A stretch of DNA of 64,000 nucleotides from Dyadobacter chenwenxiniae (lineage in GTDB: Bacteria > Bacteroidota > Bacteroidia > Cytophagales > Spirosomataceae): NCBI RefSeq assembly GCF_022869785.1, contig NZ_CP094997.1, positions 124,001 through 188,000 on the forward strand, given 5' to 3'. Numbering within the stretch: position 1 is the first letter of the stretch; each line of letters starts with the position of its first letter. The notes under the pieces were generated by a model. The model was not told where the DNA came from, ran no database searches, and saw only the letters and a list, made by a program, of their open reading frames with translations. Below, one piece after another: positions 9,364-17,971 of this stretch. The position numbers were made by a program, and so were the translations under genes.

Positions 9364-10257
9364 CTAGTAAGCATGGGGATAGTAAGTATTGGTCACTGTT
9401 CCGTCCTCAAACAGTCGGAGTATAGCAAAGCCGGGCGGCGTTTCCTGGTAGTAATTGGGTGCGGCTGATTCGGCATCGCCTTTTCCCCACCAAAAACCGC
9501 TTACTGCTCCATTGCAGCAATATTGCACACCATTGTAAAAAGTGCTATCCTGCAAATGCTGGTGCCCGCTCAGGCAGATCTTCACCTTGTCTTTATGTTT
9601 GTAGAAAAGCGCTTTGAGCTTCTTGAAATCCGAATGTCCGCCACCGACCAGCATCGGTGTGGCGCCGAGAATAGGGTAGTGGGACATCACTACCACCGGT
9701 GTGTTGGCAGGCAGCTTTTCCAAATCATCTTTCAGCCAGGTGAATTGCTCCTCATCCAGCGAAATATTGGCGTTATTGCCATCCAGCATGATAAAATGCC
9801 AGCCCTTTTTGGTGATACTGTAATACCGGCCCGGTGTTCCGAGTCTTTTAACCACATAGTCTTTCCCATACATTTCGTCCTGTTCCGAGGGGGCCGCCCA
9901 CCAGGGATCATGATTTCCAATGCAGCTATGTACCTCAAAGCCTTTCAGCGATACGGTGCACTCGTCCCAGAGTTTCCAGTATTCAAGCATTTGCTCGCGC
10001 GTAACATCCTTATAATCTGCGGCATGTATCGAATCGCCACCATTCAGGAAAAAGTCTACATGGTGCTTTTTTACATCTTCCAGGCACCTTTTAAACCTTG
10101 CAGGTGCATCATCGCCTGCGCGTATGTGCACGTCGGTGATGTGGGCGACCGTCAGGACGGGTTTCTTTTTGGAAGATTCAGCCAATTGGGAAACCGGGGC
10201 CGCTGTTGCCGCCCCGGTCACAAGTCCCGCGTTTTTTATCCAGTTTCTTCTGTTCAT
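9364..10257 (-). CDS. Metallophosphoesterase with Tat-type signal peptide
   Basis: 297 residues. The N-terminus MNRRNWIKNAGLVTGAATAA has the twin arginine and hydrophobic stretch of Bacteroidota Tat substrates, so the protein is probably exported folded with its metals. The calcineurin-like motifs are complete: DVHI, NGGDSIH, IGNHDPWW, SHYPI and SGHQHLQ. It lies 20 bp downstream of SusD in the same direction, indicating a shared transcript with SusC/SusD and the downstream phosphodiesterase-like enzyme. Together they form a second phosphoesterase-equipped SusCD locus. The exact ester cleaved is unknown. Confidence 0.9.
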   Translation of the reverse strand: MNRRNWIKNAGLVTGAATAAPVSQLAESSKKKPVLTVAHITDVHIRAGDDAPARFKRCLEDVKKHHVDFFLNGGDSIHAADYKDVTREQMLEYWKLWDECTVSLKGFEVHSCIGNHDPWWAAPSEQDEMYGKDYVVKRLGTPGRYYSITKKGWHFIMLDGNNANISLDEEQFTWLKDDLEKLPANTPVVVMSHYPILGATPMLVGGGHSDFKKLKALFYKHKDKVKICLSGHQHLQDSTFYNGVQYCCNGAVSGFWWGKGDAESAAPNYYQETPPGFAILRLFEDGTVTNTYYPHAY

Positions 10258-10276
10258 TACTTTGTTCGGGTATACC

Positions 10277-12070
10277 TTATTTCCAGCCGAATACCTGTTT
10301 CAATTCAGGGTTAAGCAGCATTTGTGTCTGCGGGATGGGACGATAGTAATATTTTGGTTCTTCAAATTTCCTCACTGCTGTTTCAGTAACCATTGTACCA
10401 CCAGATAACCCATTTTTCAGGTAAACCGTCACGTCCTCTCCGATTGCACCTGTTTTATAATAGATCAATACAACACCCAGACTGTTTTTCTCTTTGGAGG
10501 CTTCCGCCGGGATCGCGGTATTTTTATTGATCAGAATAATGTCATCGATGCCATCACCAGTCAGATCGTATTTTCCCGGTCCTTTAAAATACATCCCTTC
10601 CGGTATTTTTGTCAACAACGCACCGGCATGCCACCGCATCAGATCATTGAACCGCAGGTTTTCAAAAGCAAATTCCACCCTTCTTTCTCTTCTGATTTCC
10701 AGTAGCACGCCTCTGTTGGCAGCAGCTACATTAGGATATTTTCCAACCAAAACAGGATCTGGTTTTGCATTGGCCGCAGCGAGGTTCAGGTCGGGCATAC
10801 CAACCCTTTTTCTTAATAAATTCACTGAAATATCCAGGTCGGCCTGGGTCAATGTACCCAACTCGGCTTTGGCTTCTGCGTAAGTCAGCAGTACCTCGGC
10901 GTAGCGGTAGGCAGGGAAATCTGCACTGTTCTGTATATTATTATCAGTGGTATTCATGTAGCCTTTCAGCTGATGGTATCCCGTGAAATTCTTGTTAAGC
11001 CTCTGAATGTAAGGCGTAGCATCCGGTAATCTAACCCACCCTGGATAAACCATGGTCTGGCTCAATCGGGGATCCCTGTTTGCGAATTCCTTTACAAAAC
11101 CAAACTCCTGATAACCTGCAGTGTTTGTAAATGGCGTTCCGTCCTTCATCAGGTAACTCTGTATCAGGTCACGCGAAGGCGCCTGTTCGTAATCTCCGAA
11201 AACGGAACTATTCACGCTGCCTTCTTTCTTTTTGTTCTGATCATAAACATTGGTCACGATAACTTCCGGATTACTTAGCAGGTCCTGACTGGCAAAGAGC
11301 GTAGCATAATCCTGCTGAGGTTTCCCCGTTGAATAAATAGAGAACTTCCCGGACTTGATGATGGCCTCTGATGTAGTTGCTGCCACTTCCAGGAACCGGT
11401 TTGCCGTGCCCCGCAGATTGAGTTCCGTATGGTATTTTCTGTAAGTGCCTTCAAACAAAGCCGCCCTCGCATATTCTGTCATGACTGCCCATTTTCCAGG
11501 TGTGCCCGAAGGTACGCTCTCACGCACATTCTCGCTGGCAAATGCGAGGTCGGCCATTACGCTATCCATCACTAGTGCGCGCGGATCCTGTGTCTTGTAC
11601 AATTCCTTATCGCCCGGATTCAATGTTTTGGAATACCAGGGAACATCCGAAAAACGCGCCACTTTGTCCAGATAAAACTGTGCACGATAATAGCGGGCAA
11701 GTCCCACATAATGTGCTTTCGCCTGCGAAGATGTGGCTGCTTTGTTATAGTTATCCAGGAAATAGTTAACATTTCGAAGGCGTTCCCAATCCCAACCTCC
11801 TTCAATGGTCTGCGAGCTGGGCGTGCCGGTCATGATCACCTTCACTTCCACGGCACCAGTTGTAGTAGCATTGTCCGTGCTTTGGTCGTTGAGGTAAGAG
11901 CTGGTGCCGGGTAATGAAACCAGTCCGTTGATATACAAAGCAAGGTCTTCCTCTGTGTTGAAAAAAGCTTCGGGCGCAATGGAGCTTTGCGGTAGACGTT
12001 CAAGGAAATCCTCGTTACAGGCGCTGGCAGCGACCATTAACAAGGCGGATAATATAAGGTTCTTTTTCAT
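10277..12070 (-). CDS. RagB/SusD-family outer membrane lipoprotein
   Basis: 597 residues, longer than the SusD at 2.4 kb. The lipoprotein signal is clear (ALLMVAASACNEDFLERLP, Cys18). SusD features include APEAFFNTEEDLALYINGL, the YRYAEVLLTYAEAKAELG block and RRERRVEFAFENLRFNDLMRWH near the C-terminus. It lies 25 bp after susC and 20 bp before the Tat metallophosphoesterase. The extra length falls in the C-terminal half (a Gly/Asp-rich segment around KYDLTGDGIDD). Ligand unknown. Confidence 0.95.
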   Translation of the reverse strand: MKKNLILSALLMVAASACNEDFLERLPQSSIAPEAFFNTEEDLALYINGLVSLPGTSSYLNDQSTDNATTTGAVEVKVIMTGTPSSQTIEGGWDWERLRNVNYFLDNYNKAATSSQAKAHYVGLARYYRAQFYLDKVARFSDVPWYSKTLNPGDKELYKTQDPRALVMDSVMADLAFASENVRESVPSGTPGKWAVMTEYARAALFEGTYRKYHTELNLRGTANRFLEVAATTSEAIIKSGKFSIYSTGKPQQDYATLFASQDLLSNPEVIVTNVYDQNKKKEGSVNSSVFGDYEQAPSRDLIQSYLMKDGTPFTNTAGYQEFGFVKEFANRDPRLSQTMVYPGWVRLPDATPYIQRLNKNFTGYHQLKGYMNTTDNNIQNSADFPAYRYAEVLLTYAEAKAELGTLTQADLDISVNLLRKRVGMPDLNLAAANAKPDPVLVGKYPNVAAANRGVLLEIRRERRVEFAFENLRFNDLMRWHAGALLTKIPEGMYFKGPGKYDLTGDGIDDIILINKNTAIPAEASKEKNSLGVVLIYYKTGAIGEDVTVYLKNGLSGGTMVTETAVRKFEEPKYYYRPIPQTQMLLNPELKQVFGWK

Positions 12071-12095
12071 GATCAGTTATTTGGGAAGTGAGGGA

Positions 12096-15000
12096 TCAGA
12101 ATTCTACATTTAGACCGACGGCAAATTTTCTCTGGAATGGATAAGCCCAGCCATTTTCGTCGTTAATGGATTCAGGATCAACGTACTTTTTGATTTTGGA
12201 AAACTCAAACATATTCTCGCCCGAAACAAAGATCCGGAAGCGGCTGATACCGTGTTTTTCCAGCAATGAGGCAGGCAGCGAATAGCCGACCGTTACATTC
12301 TTAATGCGGAGGTAGGCGGCGCTGAGCAAATACTTGGTTTGTGGAATATCCAGCCCGGAGCCGAAGTTCGCATCAGCCAGCCAGGATTGCAGCACAGGAT
12401 AGGAAGAATCGAGGTTCGCATCGGCCAGCCCGGCTTTGATATAGGATGCCGAATGTTTGGCCCTATCCTGTTCCGATTCGGCTGCACCGCGGTAATAATC
12501 CAGGTTCCACGGATAAATGTTGGCGTAAGGTTGCTGATATGGTCCCCAGAAAAGGTAATGATGCGGGTAGTAATCTGCTTTTCCTACACCCTGAAGAAAT
12601 GCTGCGACGTCAAACCCATTCCAATCAGCACTCAGGTTGAAACCAATGCGGTAGCGTGCTGTTGTATTTCCGATCACAGACATATCTTTCGGGTCTTTTT
12701 GTGACAATCCCTGGGTAATCCTTCCGTCCCCGTCAAGGTCTTTGTATTTCGGCCAGCCGGGAACGATTGAAAGTGCGCCCCAGGGAATAATGTCGGTTTC
12801 ATCCAGTTTGCTTATTTCATCCTCATTCTTGAAAAGTCCATCATTCGTCAATCCCCATATCTCGCCAATTTCCTGTCCTACGCGGTAGGAAGAGAACAAT
12901 TGCTGCTCATTCTTAAAGCGGGTAATGCGGGATTTTGAATCGGAAATAATGACTTTTGCATTGAAAGACAGGGGCTTGGCGCCTACATTGTAAGAATCGT
13001 TAAAGCCCAGCGTAAATTCCCAGCCTTTGGTACGCAGGTCGGCTGCATTCTGCGCAGGAACGCGTGTTCCCAGCACGCCCGGCAATTCCTGCCCGGCCGT
13101 GAGCATATCTTTGGTATCGCGGATGTAATAGTCGAAGGCGAAAGTTAATCTGTCTTTCAGCACACCCAAATCAGCTCCGAAGTTGACCGTTGATACCCTT
13201 TCCCAGGTATAATTTCTAGGGTCTATAAAAAGAGAAGGAGCCCTGCCAATCACGGTTTGTTGTCCCCCATTGATCAGGTAACTCGATAAGCCTGTCGGCA
13301 GTGTTTGCCGGAAACTGTAATAACCAACATTTTGATTACCTAAGTCTCCGTAAGAAGCACGCAGTTTAAGCGTTGGGATAAATGGCAGGGCGTCCTTGAT
13401 AAAGGATTCGGAGCTGGCGATCCAGGCTGCGGATACGGAAGGGAAAAATCCCCAGCGGTTACTGGCCGGGAAGCGCGACGAGCCGTCATAACGTCCGTTT
13501 ACTTCCAGAATATAGCGGTCTTTCAACGTATAATTGATCCGGCCAAAAAAGCTCCTGGTTGCGTAAGATGTATCCGTTGCACTTGCAAATGCATCTCCGC
13601 TTGTAAGGCCGAGGTAGGGTAAAGATGATGAAATTAAAGTGTTTCTCTGTGCCTTTACCGTTGCATAATCGTACATTTCCTGGTTGTATCCGCCTAATAT
13701 GCTGATCCTACTTATGCCAAATGTCTTGGTATAATTTGCAAAAAGATCGAGCACATTATTGACCAGCGTTCCATTGGTTTCCGTCACCGATCCGCTGCCG
13801 CCTTCTGTCCGTATATCATTCGGCCCAAAGCCGATCCGGAATTGCCGGCTGTCGACATGTTCCTTCCATGATTCCCTTTTGAAGCTGGCCGAACCAGTTA
13901 CCGTCAGGTCACCATTGAGCGCAGTTACTATTCCTCTGAAAATATTCTGGAAACCGAACATATCCTGCCTGTTTTTTCCTCCGTCAGTCAGTTTCGCTGC
14001 CAGTCGGCCTGCTTTCGTATTAGCCCAGGATCCGTCGGGGTTTTTAGCGACGTCTGTAGGCTGCAGGTAATACAGGTCAGTAATGTTTGTACTCGGTATC
14101 GCCCTTTCGGTTTTATAGATTGAGAGGTTATTGTCGAATTTCAGCCATTTAAGCGGAGAAAAGTCAAGCCTCACGCGGGACGAATACCTGTTCCAGTAAT
14201 CGTCGGCAATTTTGTTAAGCCCGTTTTCCTTATTGTAATCTGCGGAAACATAATAGCCCACTACCTTATCATTCCCTGTTTTGGCGCTGCCTGTCAGGGA
14301 AACACTATGGTTTTGAGATAGACTTTGTTTATTAAAAAAGTAGTCGTACCAATTGTTATTACCCATATAAGCCCAGCGCGTAGGATCATTGGGATCCAGG
14401 CGGGTATCTTCCACTGACGGGTCCTCCGAGCGTTGCTTGGCCCATTGATAATGTGCATCCGAATAATTGACATAATCCCAGGGCGTATTATCAGTCGAGG
14501 TTTCAAGGACACGTGAATAGATATAAGGGTCGGTTACGGGCTCGGGAAGTACAGTGGAGCGTCCCCATGAAAAGAAATTGTTGTAACTGATCGATTGCTT
14601 TCCTTTTCCGCCTTGCTTGGTCGTAATTAGTACAACTCCAAAAGCGGCCCTGGCACCGTAAATGGCCGAAGAGGCAGCATCCCTTAGCACTGAAAAACTG
14701 GCAATGTCGGAAGGGTTAAGCCGGAGTAGGTCACTGCTGCTCGAGGCCGCAATACCATCGATCACAAACAAAGGCTCCCCGCCGTTGATGGAAGTAAACC
14801 CACGAATGTTGAATTTGGGTGTCGTTCCCGGCGCGCCGCCGCTGTACGTAATGTTCAGTCCCGGGCTGATTCCCTGCAGACCCTGCATTACATTGGCAAT
14901 CGGCCGTGCTTCGAATTGTTTGCCCGAAATCTGGTCCACCGCACCGGTAATGTTAACTTTCTTTTCGGTACCATAGCCAATTACCACCATTTCTTCCAGG

Positions 15001-15335
15001 TTGGCCGCATCCTGCTGCAAGGCTACTGAGATCTCCCTGCGACCACGAATAGGCTCTTCCAGGGTTTTGTACCCAATAAAAGAAAACACCAGAATCGCAT
15101 GTTCGGGCACGGAGGACAGAGAATACCTTCCTTTCTGGTCGGTTGTGGTCCCGCTTTGTGTGCCTTTCACCAACACGTTTACACCGGGGAGCAATTCGTT
15201 GCCATCCCTAACCTCGCCCGCCACGCTGACGCTTTGTGCCTTGGCGGCGTTCACGTACCCCGCGAGCATTGTAAGGCAGAAAATGGAATAAAGCAACCTT
15301 CTTATGTACTGATACTTCTGTAAACCTCCCATCAT
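12096..15335 (-). CDS. SusC/RagA-family TonB-linked outer membrane receptor
   Basis: 1079 residues, full length. In order: a signal segment, an N-terminal carboxypeptidase D-like beta-sandwich (VAGEVRDGNELLPGVNVLVK to about residue 110), a TonB-box-like VVIGYGTEKK, the plug domain with SAIYGARAAFGVVLITTKQG, and a C-terminal 22-stranded barrel ending in VGLNVEF with a terminal Phe. It is the first gene of a minus-strand operon with SusD and two phosphoesterases. Its upstream region is shared with a divergent TetR regulator and holds a TGAACGTTCA palindrome, so TetR control of the locus is plausible; SusCD loci are more usually controlled by ECF sigma/anti-sigma or hybrid two-component systems. 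Confidence 0.96.
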   Translation of the reverse strand: MMGGLQKYQYIRRLLYSIFCLTMLAGYVNAAKAQSVSVAGEVRDGNELLPGVNVLVKGTQSGTTTDQKGRYSLSSVPEHAILVFSFIGYKTLEEPIRGRREISVALQQDAANLEEMVVIGYGTEKKVNITGAVDQISGKQFEARPIANVMQGLQGISPGLNITYSGGAPGTTPKFNIRGFTSINGGEPLFVIDGIAASSSSDLLRLNPSDIASFSVLRDAASSAIYGARAAFGVVLITTKQGGKGKQSISYNNFFSWGRSTVLPEPVTDPYIYSRVLETSTDNTPWDYVNYSDAHYQWAKQRSEDPSVEDTRLDPNDPTRWAYMGNNNWYDYFFNKQSLSQNHSVSLTGSAKTGNDKVVGYYVSADYNKENGLNKIADDYWNRYSSRVRLDFSPLKWLKFDNNLSIYKTERAIPSTNITDLYYLQPTDVAKNPDGSWANTKAGRLAAKLTDGGKNRQDMFGFQNIFRGIVTALNGDLTVTGSASFKRESWKEHVDSRQFRIGFGPNDIRTEGGSGSVTETNGTLVNNVLDLFANYTKTFGISRISILGGYNQEMYDYATVKAQRNTLISSSLPYLGLTSGDAFASATDTSYATRSFFGRINYTLKDRYILEVNGRYDGSSRFPASNRWGFFPSVSAAWIASSESFIKDALPFIPTLKLRASYGDLGNQNVGYYSFRQTLPTGLSSYLINGGQQTVIGRAPSLFIDPRNYTWERVSTVNFGADLGVLKDRLTFAFDYYIRDTKDMLTAGQELPGVLGTRVPAQNAADLRTKGWEFTLGFNDSYNVGAKPLSFNAKVIISDSKSRITRFKNEQQLFSSYRVGQEIGEIWGLTNDGLFKNEDEISKLDETDIIPWGALSIVPGWPKYKDLDGDGRITQGLSQKDPKDMSVIGNTTARYRIGFNLSADWNGFDVAAFLQGVGKADYYPHHYLFWGPYQQPYANIYPWNLDYYRGAAESEQDRAKHSASYIKAGLADANLDSSYPVLQSWLADANFGSGLDIPQTKYLLSAAYLRIKNVTVGYSLPASLLEKHGISRFRIFVSGENMFEFSKIKKYVDPESINDENGWAYPFQRKFAVGLNVEF

Positions 15336-15449
15336 TATTTATTATTTAGAGTTAAAAGGAATATTCGGAGTTATTCTGGGTACAAATGTCACCTTCTTAT
15401 ATTACCGGAATATTAACAAAAGGTTACCAGGCTGTAAACATAAATTAAT

Positions 15450-15459
15450 TGAACGTTCA
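15450..15459. promoter_or_regulatory. Candidate TetR operator palindrome TGAACGTTCA
   Basis: A perfect 10-bp palindrome centred between the divergent susC (start 15335) and tetR (start 15545). The flanks AATT and TTCAATT extend it with partial symmetry. Its position and sequence resemble operators of TetR-type proteins, but binding is inference. Confidence 0.5.
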
Positions 15460-15544
15460 TTCAATTTATACGAAAAACGAATTTATGATTTTGTCCCAAA
15501 ATCTCTTATATTGCTCCTATATTTTTTTTACGACCGCGTACCCG

Positions 15545-16162
15545 ATGGGAAGAAAAAGCCTCAAAGAAGCCAGGCAGAAGGAAATCATCAAGGAGTTTTA
15601 TAAGCTCGCCAAAAAGGAGGGCATCGAGAATACCTCGATCGCCAAGATCGCCAAGAAGATGGACATCAATCCCAGCCTGATCATCCATTACTTCCAGACA
15701 CGGGAAGACCTGGTATACGGGCTGATCGAATATATCCTGGATAAATATCAGCTGATCTACAAGGTAAGCACCAAAAAACCGCTGGATTCAAGGGCAGCAT
15801 TGCTTGAAATCATGGATAACATTTTTTCAAAAAAGTGGAACACCCTTTTTGATGACGGGCTTTTTTACAGTTGTTATTCCCTCACTTTCCGGGAATCGAA
15901 GGCCAGGAATATGTATAAAAAGTTGTTGGATTCCCTTCGGGAAGCGCTGGGCAACCATATCAGGCAATGCAGGGAGGAAGGTGTTTTGCTAGCAGACAAT
16001 GTGGAAGCTGTGGCAGATAACATTTTTATTCTGGTCGACGGCGCCTATTTCTACCTGAGTCTGGTCAGCGATAAAAACGAGTATGAAGAAAAGCTCCGCA
16101 AATACAAGGAGCAGGCGATCGAGCTGCTATGTCTTTCGGAAGTGAGGACCCTATCTGTTTGA
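15545..16162 (+). CDS. TetR/AcrR-family transcriptional regulator
   Basis: 205 residues from the ATG at 15545 (MGRKSLKEARQKEI). A TTG further upstream in frame at 15449 is rejected because it lies in the operator-like palindrome and adds a non-conserved extension. The N-terminal helix-turn-helix is clear: GIENTSIAKIAKKMDINPSL followed by IHYFQTREDLVYGLI. The remaining 140 residues are the helical ligand-binding and dimerisation region. It is divergent from the SusC-SusD-phosphoesterase operon and is its most likely regulator. The 3' end overlaps the convergent small membrane gene by 12 bp. Confidence 0.92.
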   Translation: MGRKSLKEARQKEIIKEFYKLAKKEGIENTSIAKIAKKMDINPSLIIHYFQTREDLVYGLIEYILDKYQLIYKVSTKKPLDSRAALLEIMDNIFSKKWNTLFDDGLFYSCYSLTFRESKARNMYKKLLDSLREALGNHIRQCREEGVLLADNVEAVADNIFILVDGAYFYLSLVSDKNEYEEKLRKYKEQAIELLCLSEVRTLSV

Positions 16163-16408
16163 CCGCTTTGAAAATCGTTTGATAACGGCAAATAGCCCGA
16201 TGACGAGCCAAATGGAATTAACCGCAAGGTTGGGGTTGTCGGCATGGTAGTAGGAATCAACGATCAGGCCAGCCGCACCCAGCATATTCAGAAAATGAAA
16301 ATTGTAGCCGCTGGATTTTAGAATCCCAGCTGTGAGCAGCAGATAAGCCAGCACATAAAAGATGGCGCCTGCCCAGCCAATTGTTTCAATCCAGGTTGCT
16401 TGGTTCAT
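16151..16408 (-). CDS. Small membrane protein, CBU_0592-like family
   Basis: 85 residues with three predicted membrane helices: IGWAGAIFYVLAYLLLTAG, a middle one (FLNMLGAAGLIVDSYYH) and SIWLVIGLFAVIKRF. The pattern of a glycine-rich first helix, an LNMLGA turn, a YY/YH motif and an N-x-W third helix matches the CBU_0592 domain family, whose function is unknown. It is convergent with tetR and overlaps its last 12 bases. Confidence 0.75.
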   Translation of the reverse strand: MNQATWIETIGWAGAIFYVLAYLLLTAGILKSSGYNFHFLNMLGAAGLIVDSYYHADNPNLAVNSIWLVIGLFAVIKRFSKRSNR

Positions 16409-16790
16409 AATAAGGTTGTCGTACTCCCTAAGATCGGGAAATCTTTAGAAATTTATTGGCCAGGACCATAATGTTCCATGAAATGCAGCACCGCCAATGG
16501 ATCCAATTGTTTCGGTTTTTGCAAGCACAAAAGAAGCAATAAATGCGGTGGACGATGTAGCTTTGGTAGATACTGCCGGGTGAAGTCGGGTAAATGTCTG
16601 GTATTTTAATGGTCAAAGCCAGCGAATCACAAGCCGTTAAAATGGTCAAGGAGGTAGCTGGTGAGATAATAGCGAAGTACTTAGGTTTGGGGCTCGTATG
16701 GCGCTCTACGGTAGCTAATGATTTTAAGACGGATTGCCGTTAGCTGCAAAAATGATAAACTGTAAACAATAAGCAATATCAATTAGAAGT
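16409..16790. other. Intergenic stretch with no recognised gene
   Basis: Between the CBU_0592-like gene and the serine hydrolase. It holds a 49-codon open stretch at 16594-16743 (plus strand, ATG to TAG; MSGILMVKASESQAVKMVKE and onward) that looks like an amphipathic helix but matches nothing recognised. Other short open stretches on both strands look like decayed coding sequence. No promoter or RNA gene was seen. Confidence 0.4.
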
Positions 16791-17876
16791 ATGAAGCGAA
16801 AATTCCTAATACTCTTGTTTTTGTGCTTGTCGTTCGCCACATATGCACAAATGAAAGCCATCCCCAATCTTCCTGCTATAAGCCCGGAGGATGCCGGATT
16901 CAACAAAGATTCGATTAGTGCTCTTAATGATACGCTTTCCAAATTCAAGCAAAGAGATTATCGTGGATTGATTGTTATTAAAGACAATAAAATTGTACTG
17001 GAGAATTATTATAATACATTCTGGCGGAATCATATACATGATATCCGGTCTGCTGGAAAGAGTATTACGGCTTTGCTCCTGGGTGTAGCTATTAAAGACG
17101 GATTGGTGCAAAATTTAGATCAGAATGTTTATTCTTTCTTTTCTAAGGAGAAATACCCCTCTATGCACGAAGATTATAAAAAGGTCAAGCTAATACATCT
17201 GCTGAATATGGTCTCAGGTTTAGATGCCGATTCCGATAACCCTAAAACGCCAGGTAGTGAAGGGAAATGGGTAGCCAAGGACGAATGGGTGAGCTATTTG
17301 TTAAGCATTCCATTATCTGGCAAGCCTGGGGAAAAATGGGTCTATGCAGACATCAATGCTGTTTTGATTGGAGCTATCATCGAAGCAAAATCCGGTATGA
17401 GCCTTAGGGATTATGCCAGGCAAAGGGTTTTTGACCCTCTGGGAATCAAAGAATTTTACTGGTATACCAATGCAGCAAATCAGACTGGTGCTGCCGGCAA
17501 TCTTTATATTTCCACGCTGGATTTTGCAAAGTTGGGTTTATTGGTTGCTAATAAAGGAAAATGGGGAGATAAGCAATTAGCCGATTATAATTATATGAAT
17601 CGTTTATTGGACGAACATTCTAATGCCATAGGGGACTATAATCCTTTGGCCGACGGATATGGAATGCTTTGGTACAGATCCAAAAGAAAATTTGGTACAA
17701 GAGAAGTAGACTATCTCTGGGCATCCGGAAATGGCGGAAATCATTTGGTAGTGGTTCCCGAAGAAAATATGGTCATCGCCATGACCTCTGGTGCATACGG
17801 CAATTGGTACCCTCATACAAGGGCATATTTTATCCTCGGTAAAATATTTCAAGCTCTGGAAAAGACCAGCAAGTAA
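16791..17876 (+). CDS. Secreted serine hydrolase, beta-lactamase class C/penicillin-binding-protein fold
   Basis: 361 residues with a signal peptide ending TYAQ. The catalytic SxxK is Ser87-Ala-Gly-Lys90 (RSAGKSITALLLG). The second motif is YAD (KWVYADINAVLIGAIIEAK) where class C enzymes have YxN, and the third is a GNGG segment (WASGNGGNHLVVVPEENMV) in place of KTG, as in esterase-like and 6-aminohexanoate-oligomer hydrolase-like members. It is therefore more likely an esterase or amidase than a true beta-lactamase. It stands alone with no operon partners, and the convergent neighbour ends 95 bp away. Confidence 0.88.
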   Translation: MKRKFLILLFLCLSFATYAQMKAIPNLPAISPEDAGFNKDSISALNDTLSKFKQRDYRGLIVIKDNKIVLENYYNTFWRNHIHDIRSAGKSITALLLGVAIKDGLVQNLDQNVYSFFSKEKYPSMHEDYKKVKLIHLLNMVSGLDADSDNPKTPGSEGKWVAKDEWVSYLLSIPLSGKPGEKWVYADINAVLIGAIIEAKSGMSLRDYARQRVFDPLGIKEFYWYTNAANQTGAAGNLYISTLDFAKLGLLVANKGKWGDKQLADYNYMNRLLDEHSNAIGDYNPLADGYGMLWYRSKRKFGTREVDYLWASGNGGNHLVVVPEENMVIAMTSGAYGNWYPHTRAYFILGKIFQALEKTSK

Positions 17877-17971
17877 TAAATATGGTTAAACGCGATTTAG
17901 TTGTGTTTAAAGACTAATTTCTTATCAGCAGAACCGGTAAATGCTATTATGCCTGGCCCTCAAAATCAAGC

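Noticed and set aside
9523..10314. 263-codon open frame on the plus strand opposite the Tat metallophosphoesterase
   Set aside because: Antisense shadow of a gene with all metallophosphoesterase motifs; its own translation shows no domain.
15449..15544. N-terminal extension of the TetR protein from a TTG at 15449
   Set aside because: The start would sit inside the operator-like palindrome, uses TTG and adds 32 residues that do not resemble a TetR N-terminus; ATG at 15545 gives the normal family length.
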